Shown piece by piece: positions 56,898 to 64,000 of a DNA stretch of 64,000 nt (position 1 is its first letter; the number at the start of each line of letters is the position of its first letter). The notes beneath the pieces are model-generated. The model saw only the letters and a program-made list of their open reading frames with translations, was not told where the DNA came from and did not search any database. The translations under genes and the position numbers were made by a program. This DNA comes from Gyrodactylus bullatarudis. Its lineage: Eukaryota > Platyhelminthes > Monogenea > Gyrodactylidea > Gyrodactylidae. The stretch covers positions 399,609-463,608 of the forward strand of contig SSNU01000063.1 in the NCBI GenBank assembly GCA_012064415.1, written 5' to 3'.

Positions 56898-59204
56898 AAT
56901 GAGATTACATTTGGAGACAAGTTCACCCAGGCAGGAACGTAGAAAGTGAAGTTGTAGACGTTAAATTTTTTTTTTTGAGTAATTTTTGGAATCTTGGAGA
57001 GGAGAGTACTTTTAACATGAGTGAGAACATATTGTTAGTATGAGTCAAAGTTCCGGGAAGTGTACCAACTTTATCTCTTCACCTATAATTATCCATTCTA
57101 CATAAAAAAACATTCAATAATTATTATAATATAAAGACTAATCTATAGTGTTGCTGAGATAATTATAAATAAAATGGTAATAAGTATTTTTCTGGCTTCA
57201 ACTGATAGTTAGTCATACTCTTGAAGGGAATCTTATTGGTTAATTCAATCTGCCAATGAAATCCATGCAGTGTCATGTAACTTTTAATTGTTACATTAAT
57301 TTCATTTGTATCCACTTTCCTTACGGAATTGATGCGCAATTGATGCATTAGTGAGAATTTTGAAAATTTTTTTGTATTAGGTAAGAGCCATGTTACTAAT
57401 CAGTTTACTTACTGGAAATTAAAAAAATATTGGTCGCTTGGATGCTGTAGCGCTAGTCAATTCCGGTGCCCAGTCACTAACTAAAGAGTCCAGATTATCC
57501 CTTTGAATCCTGTGTCAGAGTTGGCATTAAACAATATGCATTTTTCATTATCCCAACAAACTCAACAGAAAAAATGTAAGTTGAAGAACTGCCTTGATGA
57601 GTTTGAGTTATAACTTTCTCAGGGATACTTTTAAGACTCTTTGATATTGATTCATAGATGATTTTAAAATTTTTGATTATCTAAATTTTCCAAGTTATTT
57701 TTCATGATGTATTTTTAAAACATACATGATTCGATAGATAATGAAATTCTCTATCAGTAAATCCATCTGTAAATTTTTATACGATTACAGTTATTTTTTT
57801 ACACACAGAAATACTTCATTGATGATAAAAACGAAGAAATATTCCGTTCACTTTTTGATTATCAATTTTATCTATCTAACTCTAAATACAATTTCAATTC
57901 AATAATTCTTTTCTTGAGATATTAATTTTGAAAAAGAAATTTGGAAAATTCTGGAAATTTATCGTCATAAATGTCCCTTCAAAAATAGGCAAATTAATGA
58001 AATAAAATCCTAGAAAAAGGGAGAAATCTTAAACAGTTTCAAGGTTATTCAATTCTGTTCCGTCAACTGTTTAAGATATGTAAAGAAGAAAATCTTGAAA
58101 AAAATCTTTTTTAAGCCTGGAAATAAACACAAATATCGAATTTCGAAATAGGGCAAATTTAAAGACTATTGCTTTAATTATTATAATTAATTATAATTAT
58201 AATTGCGTTTAATTAATGTCTGTTGGACGAATATTGTTTTCTGACAGCAGGTTTCAGAACAAACAAGAATTGGAACTTATTTGAACTATATATTTTCCGG
58301 CAAGTTTTCCATCGTTGATTCCTATCTCATACATATTATTCTCTACACGTTTCATCATCACACAAATAAGATTTGTAGGGTTTTCATCAAAGTTAAAGTG
58401 TCTTAACCCTTTTAATACCAAATTCGATAAATTTTATGCGATTTCTTTCAAAATTTCACAGAACGATCTTCTTATGACTGATGTTTATATAAAAATCAAA
58501 AAAAATTCATGATCTAGATCATTAATTTGGCATGTTCCATATGGCTACATTAGTACTGTAGGCTGGTAAAATTTGACTCTTCGAAAAATTGAGTTAGAAG
58601 AATGATATTTTTTCTTCCATAATTATTTTTCATTCAAAATACATTGGTATTCAAATATTCTATCCATTTAAGTGAGCAAGATATTTTTCTAATTCCGCAC
58701 TAATATCTAATATACATTATATGAGTGTTTATTTTATATTTGCATGATTTGAGAAGCATAAAAAGCTTTTACGTTGCAGGCATTTTACAGGAGTAAAATC
58801 TTCAAAAATTGAATACCTTATTCTTTTGTTTCTTGGAACTTTATAGATCTCATGTTTATTTGTAGACTTTGTCTCGCTCAAATTTCCGATTTATTTTACT
58901 CGAATATTAGAGAGTAGATTTTTACTAACGTTAATTGAGAATAGCCTTAGATCTATCTAGCTTTTTGAGTTGGAAACAGTATCGAATGAAAGATTGATTA
59001 ATTTGGTATCCTCCATGACTCTAGATCCACAAAAAAATCATGCATCAATTCTGCCAGAGTTGTTTCGGGATAATATTTTAATTCCCTATTTCAAAAGGTT
59101 ATTTGGTGAGTTCTGTTCAAAGCCAATCTTGCATTTGAAGATTATTTGTTCATTCATTGCTTGATCAGATATAGGAATATTTGCAGGAAATTTTTTTTCT
59201 AAAG
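56898..59204. other. Intergenic, nothing assigned
   Basis: AT-rich. An open frame at 58970-59164 shows no family similarity. No supported gene. Confidence 0.35.
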
Positions 59205-60250
59205 ACCAAGGAGGGATCGAATTTTGAACAGGCGATCATAGTTAGGATCAGTTCTATTTTTGATAAGCTGTTCTTTATCATTAAATGCTGTAATTTTTTG
59301 TTGAATCCAAATTTTTCCGTTTTAATGTAAATCAGATCTATTGATGAATTTGTCCACAAATCTGGCTGGGTAACCATTTTCCATTAGGCATAACTTTGAA
59401 TTCTCTATCTCCTTAGGCCATTCTTCTGGACTTGCTATTCTTCTAATCCTCTTGCCTAGATCAATTACTAATTTTGTGGACGAATTCATCAATAGATCTG
59501 ATATCACAGAGGATGAAACAAACAACACAGATGAGGCTGTGAAGACTACAGTTTTCATGAAGCTTAATTTTAAAGGTCACGGTTTTAGTAATGATGTTAG
59601 GAAAAGACTGGTTAATCTCATCAATCAACATTACAATAATATACAATTGAAAATTGTATTTAAAACACAGAGATTATTCAGTTTGATACATAAGGATTCA
59701 CCTAAACCTGAAGAAAATACTCTATTGATTTACAAATTTCAAAGCACTTGTGGGGCTTCATATATAGGACGGATTATAAGGAAACTTTCTACAAGATCGA
59801 GTGATCATTTGAAGAAAGACACAGGGGTTACAAGACATCTTAAACAGGAGAATCATACTGCCTCAATTTGAATTTTTTTATTCTTAATAAAAATCCTAGA
59901 GATGACAACATAGATGTATGGGTCAAAGAGAAATTCTTTATTAACTTATACAAACTAAATCTATGCGTTCAGAAAAATTACTCATACAATCTTCAACTAC
60001 CCTGGCCGATGTGAGCTTTTTCACTTCATTTCTGCTATTTATTGGAGAGTTTTGGTGTTTTTTAGCTCACATTTTATTCTATTTATATTTCTTCTTTTAC
60101 TACTTCTTTGAGAATTTGTAAATTATTATATTCATTGACCTTTTTAAATTATATCATTTTAAAAGTGACACTATTCATGATCCTTTTAGAAATGTACAAT
60201 GTACATCTAGTGATTTAATATATTCTCTTCCTACTATTGAATTTTGAATT
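59205..60250 (+). mobile_element. Rearranged Penelope fragment
   Basis: On the minus strand, 59205-59330 encodes a piece of the region before the reverse transcriptase (IQQKITAF, YDRLFKIR) and 59340-59470 a piece after it (GYPARFVDKFINRSD). From about 59470 the plus strand continues with the proper downstream part (FVDEFINRSDITEDE; IYKFQSTCGASYIGR, the GIY-YIG core). The FVDxFINRSD-coding DNA thus occurs twice in opposite orientation (about 59334-59358 and 59476-59500) around a 120-bp segment, the sign of an inversion. The end at about 60008 gives SYNLQLPWP and is followed by the same tail as at 4068-4260. Frameshifts near 59870. Confidence 0.8.
60168..60212 (+). ncRNA. Degenerate hammerhead-like motif in Penelope tail
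   Basis: Homologous to 4172-4208. Stem I strands CACTA and TAGTG are kept, GAAA is kept, but the core CTGATGA is changed to TTCATGA and stem III is lengthened by a duplicated GTACAAT unit. Probably inactive. Confidence 0.5.
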
Positions 60251-61817
60251 ATGAACTTAAGAGGATTCTCGGACGTTTATGAAAATTTACGTGAATATTT
60301 TGCTCGTAATAATTCTAATTTGAGTTCATAAAATTAAATTTTTTTAATAGTCATTTCTTCACTGTGCCTTAGCTTGAAAATACCAAGAAACTTTCGATTT
60401 GGGAAAACTAAGGTAGAAATTATTGCAGAAATCTTCGAAAGTTTATATTCATAGGTAAAAATCTATTTTTCATTTTTTGATCAAACAAATACTTTGACGG
60501 ACAATAATTTAAGCAATATAATTGATACATAACATTTTTGAAATTAGCAAAAAATTTCAACTCAAAGCTCTAAAAAAATTGAGAATTTTGTAAAAATCAT
60601 AAATCCCATTTTCATATTAATTAGGTGTTATATTGCATTAATCGCTATCCTTGTAAACATTTTTTGTTATAGCTTATAAGTTAATGAGTTTTTCGTGTCC
60701 CAAATAGATATAAAACCTTGGAGGCAGCTTACTCGTAGATGCTTTGTGATGTCTAGAAACTCGAAGGAAAAAATAAATGAGAAATGTGGAAGACTACTAT
60801 GCATGAGCTAAAGAAAAAGCTGACAAGAAGTATTTTAGTGTAAAATTAAATTTTATCTAGGAAATTTTTGGGGATCATTTTTGGAATTAACCCAATTTTT
60901 TTATCCTTGATCTGAAAAAATTCTATTTTCTATTTCGATTGGTTTGCAATAAAAGAACCTAGGAGATTATCCGTATTTATAGTATCATGCAGTATCTATT
61001 TTTACATCATTTTTCAACTCCAACATTTGAGTATTTTATGAAATCATATATTCCTCTCCATATTGTTCGCTAATCATAATAAAGTTAACCAATTTGCTGA
61101 TTCAATATCTCATCTTTACACTATGAGAGTATAATTCTACAAAAATTTCTGATGTTAAGTTTGCATAGTATTTCTTAGTTTAGATTATGAAATATTAGTG
61201 GTATGATGAAATTTTCTTGAAAAAATAATGTGAAGTGAAAAAACCATTGATCTATTATATTCTGTAACTGGAATAAATGTTACAAATTTACCCCATATTT
61301 ATTCACTTTTTTTCTGTCCGTGTACTCTCCTAGTCAGACCCAATTCTGGAAGATCTATGGATTATATGTTCCAAAAAATTCAATTTTTACTTTTTTTAGG
61401 TCATATAATACAGTCTGTAGCAAACTAACACATTTTTCCTGTATACTCAATAAATTTTTTAGCGTTAAGATTTCGAGAAATAATCGAATCTGTGTTTTAT
61501 CGAATTTTAGGTTTTATATTCGCTCAAAAATTGTTATAATATTTACAATTCTAAAAATACAGAAATAATCTGAAAAAAACTCGTTGTCTCAAACTGCTAT
61601 CTGATCAATAATCTCAATGAATATAAATTATTTTGATCGACTATGATATCATAAATTTCAATCTTTGAGTTATCATTTAGATAACATGATTTTAGAGACA
61701 TAATTATCTGTCTGGCTATACGTAATTTTGTATTCCAATATTCGACTTTATTTATTTTCAAAATAATGTCATTCATTCCAGATAATAACACTGGTGGTGA
61801 TTAAAAAATTTTATTAA
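60251..61817. other. Intergenic, nothing assigned
   Basis: AT-rich; a TTTTTGGGGATCATTTTTGG motif near 60868 matches repeats near 5166 and 8412. No gene. Confidence 0.35.
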
Positions 61818-62507
61818 GTTTATTTCTAGTTATTAAATTCTGATGTAAAATTCAAAGCTGATCACGAATCTGGTATTAAAAAAATTTTGCTGTCTGTGAG
61901 CTGAGATAACGGGCAAAAACCGAATTTTCGAAATTTCTAAAAACACCTTTTAAACTTTCGCTATTTAATGAAAGATTAAAATTACTGGAGTAATACATTT
62001 TACATAATCTGAAAGTGGAATAAATTTCGAGCGTAATGGTTGTAGTTTTATTTATTCCATTAGGTTTTTAGACTGTAAAATCGAGCCGTAGAAAGAAAAT
62101 TTTGCAAAAATTTTCTAAAAATCGGTGAAAATTTCGGCACAAAAATTCGGTTTTCTCAAAAACTAAAATAAAAATTCCAAATTTTATCCGAGTTTATGAT
62201 AGCAAATTTATTTCTCTAGCTTTTTTAGTTGAGACATTTTTTCGAATTATGTTTATTTATGGTAGATTTTTGCTAGTTTAGAGTATCAGGTTTTCTCAAA
62301 TTTTAGAAATTCTCTCTCCTGATTGGTTCATGCAGAGAATCTTGTCTCATCCAATGAGAAGCCAGAATTTTTCTTCATCATAATCTGCATTCAGGTTTAT
62401 GAACCTTAACTGGCTTAATAGTAATTTTTAACTTCATTTAATTTTTAAAATTCATTGAGACAAAACTAATTTAAATTATCATTGTCAGTATAAAAAAGAA
62501 TTTTTTA

Positions 62508-62550
62508 ATTAGAGAAATATATATTTCGCCAGGTCTTATCAATCTCTAAT
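62508..62550 (-). ncRNA. Degenerate hammerhead-like motif, orphan
   Basis: On the minus strand: ATTAGAGA (stem I), TTGATAA (damaged CUGANGA), GACCTGGC (same stem II as at 8146), GAAA, TATATA stem III, and TCTCTAAT, which pairs with ATTAGAGA over all 8 bases. The intact stem I supports the fold; the core has two changes. Confidence 0.4.
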
Positions 62551-62649
62551 CCTGGTTCAATTTAATGATTAAATTAAATAGATATTGCAATCTACAGATA
62601 AGATATTAAAGTGTATTTTCGAATCAGTGAAAAATGATCTAAAATTAGT

Positions 62650-62757
62650 TAATAATAAAATTTATTAAAACTTAGGTCAATATTAGAATTCTCAACGTTT
62701 GGATGACCATGGCTGAGAATTCTAATATTGACCTAAGTTTAAATAAATTTTATTATA
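62650..62757. repeat. Hairpin insertion within the inverted-repeat element
   Basis: Arms of about 45 bp (shared: CTTAGGTCAATATTAGAATT) are inverted around a 16-bp centre. Small palindromic element. Confidence 0.7.
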
Positions 62758-63034
62758 AAGTGTATTTTATTTCTTAATTAGATTCGTTGATGAATGAATT
62801 TTAAAGTTAAAAATTACGCTCAAAATTTATTCTACTTTCAGATTATGTAAAATTTATTACTCTAGTGTTTTTAATCTTTCATTAAACAGCGAAAGTTTAA
62901 GAGGTGTCTTTAGAAATTTCGAAAATTCGGATTTTGCCCATTATCTCAGCTCACAGACAGCAAATTTTTTTTTAATACCAGATTCGTGATCAGCGTTGAA
63001 TTATATATCAGAATTTAATAACTAGAAATAAACA

Positions 63035-63870
63035 GCTAGACCCCACCTCCACCTGTAATATAATCAAGGGTTAATTACAAAAAGTCTAAGGGTAAAACCC
63101 CTTTTTTACAATTGGTCTAAGTCATTTTTACAAAAAGTCAAAGATCTATTCGGTGTATTATCAAATGGTCCAAGTCTGTTTACAGAGAGTATAAGTGATA
63201 TATGCGGGTATTATCATTTGGCCTAACAAATTTACACATTCTATAACTTTGCATAAAATATTAATCAATCGGTATAGATTTTTTGACGCTAAGTCTAAGT
63301 TTAGAAAATGAAAGTTAATGAAGGTTAAAAAAGTAAATAAGATTTATTTTGGCTACTGATAGCATCCTTCCCAATTTCAAAATACCTAGAGCACACATAT
63401 TTTTAATTTATTCTTATAACCATCATACCTACAAGTAGCATCGTGACAAAATAAAAATATTTAGAGGTGGCTTTCTTACGAAATTATATGAAGAGATTTT
63501 TCGTCTCAGAAAGGTCATTTTTGCTAAAAATTAACCTCCATAAGATTCTCTCTCTAAATTTAGATTTTACGTGAAATTACTTCATTTTAACATACTACAA
63601 ATATTAACAAATTTTTGCACACAAAATTATGGCTTGAACACCATTCATTAGAGAATTAAAATTTTCGTTTGGTTCAGAGACAGTGGCAAGCAGAAAATTG
63701 ATCAGTTTATGAAAAGGCAGAAATAGATAATTAGTTGTGAGCAGAGTTTTTCACGTTGAAAAACTCTTTACCCCTCCCTAGCAATGCCTAAAAATACATT
63801 CACGAAATGGACCAATGGAAGCCAGAGGATATTTTGCATTGTAATAGTATTTAAAATGTTACCGGGGTAG
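63035..63870. other. Intergenic, nothing assigned
   Basis: AT-rich sequence without gene or clear repeat. Confidence 0.35.
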
Positions 63871-63908
63871 AGTCTGAAGAGACCCGGCGAAATATAACGT
63901 TTATCACT
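63871..63908 (+). ncRNA. Candidate hammerhead-like motif, orphan
   Basis: AGT (stem I, short), CTGAAGA (fits CUGANGA), GACCCGGC, GAAA, TATAACGTTTATC (palindromic AACGTT stem III ending in the AUC triplet), then ACT pairing with AGT. Core boxes fit, but stems I and II are short. Similar arms occur at 22872-23107. Confidence 0.4.
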
Positions 63909-64000
63909 ATAATATACGTCTGTCTTCTCTAACCTTCCTTATGAGTTTAGAACCAAACGAAAATATTCTTGAGGAAGTTCGGCAATATTATCGTTCAAAT

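Larger units (their letters stand above)
61818..63034. mobile_element. Inverted-repeat element, 1.2 kb, with 210-bp arms
   Basis: Arms at about 61818-62040 and 62800-63034 are inverted copies (shared: TTTATTTCTAGTTATTAAAT, GCTGATCACGAATCTGGTAT, GCTGTCTGTGAGCTGAGATA, TTTCGCT then TTTAATGAAAGATTAAAA). No transposase inside. The interior holds a perfect palindromic hairpin (62650-62757) and a degenerate hammerhead-like motif (62508-62550). Confidence 0.75.

Noticed and set aside
58970..59164. Open frame next to the scrambled Penelope copy
   Set aside because: I could not match it to any Penelope or other family block.
1..64000. tRNA or rRNA genes
   Set aside because: None recognised on reading; a tRNA scan was not possible, so short RNA genes may have been missed.

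Overview
This is a eukaryotic, AT-rich, intron-bearing window from an invertebrate animal genome. The gene families are metazoan: a KChIP-type neuronal calcium sensor, an exostosin-like GT64 glycosyltransferase, ARH3, dolichol kinase, a UDP-GlcNAc transporter of the SLC35A type and an EGF-repeat membrane protein. Many introns are extremely short (25-41 nt, GT-AG), placed next to kilobase introns full of mobile DNA. I cannot name the species; a small-bodied lineage with a compact, short-intron genome fits.

Layout. 1-5.3 kb: nested inverted-repeat elements, a deleted piggyBac with both TTAA ends, and a Penelope 3' fragment ending in a candidate hammerhead ribozyme. 5.3-13.7 kb: 3' half of a KChIP-like gene on +; its 7.1-kb intron holds a nearly full-length Penelope element with frameshifts. 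16.7-19.75 kb: three short intronless paralogs of an unrecognised family (+,-,+). 20.1-21.24 kb: ARH3-like hydrolase (-). 21.7-40.84 kb: a minus-strand array of four-pass membrane protein paralogs interleaved with two GT64 genes. Inside it a segment of about 5.8 kb occurs twice, offset by 9,483 bp and essentially identical, although the sequence on both sides of each copy is clearly diverged. 41.68-48.76 kb: 12-exon EGF-repeat type I membrane protein (+). 48.84-50.3 kb: dolichol kinase (-). 52.5-53.5 kb: UDP-GlcNAc transporter (-) with an in-frame stop before its last helices. 50.4-64 kb: otherwise transposon-derived: a LINE fragment, a repeat present in empty and mariner-filled forms, a scrambled Penelope copy, and several large inverted-repeat elements.

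How things fit together. GT64, dolichol kinase and the nucleotide-sugar transporter all serve glycan synthesis in the ER/Golgi, but they are not arranged as a unit. The most novel protein material is (a) the four-pass array, one member of which has a long tail with six copies of a VVDDGPIIIEK-like motif, and (b) the three-paralog family at 16.7-19.75 kb. The most novel nucleic-acid feature is a set of hammerhead-like motifs just downstream of Penelope coding ends, plus orphan copies. Exon coordinates were worked out by eye from splice signals, reading phase and family similarity; no transcripts or database searches were available.
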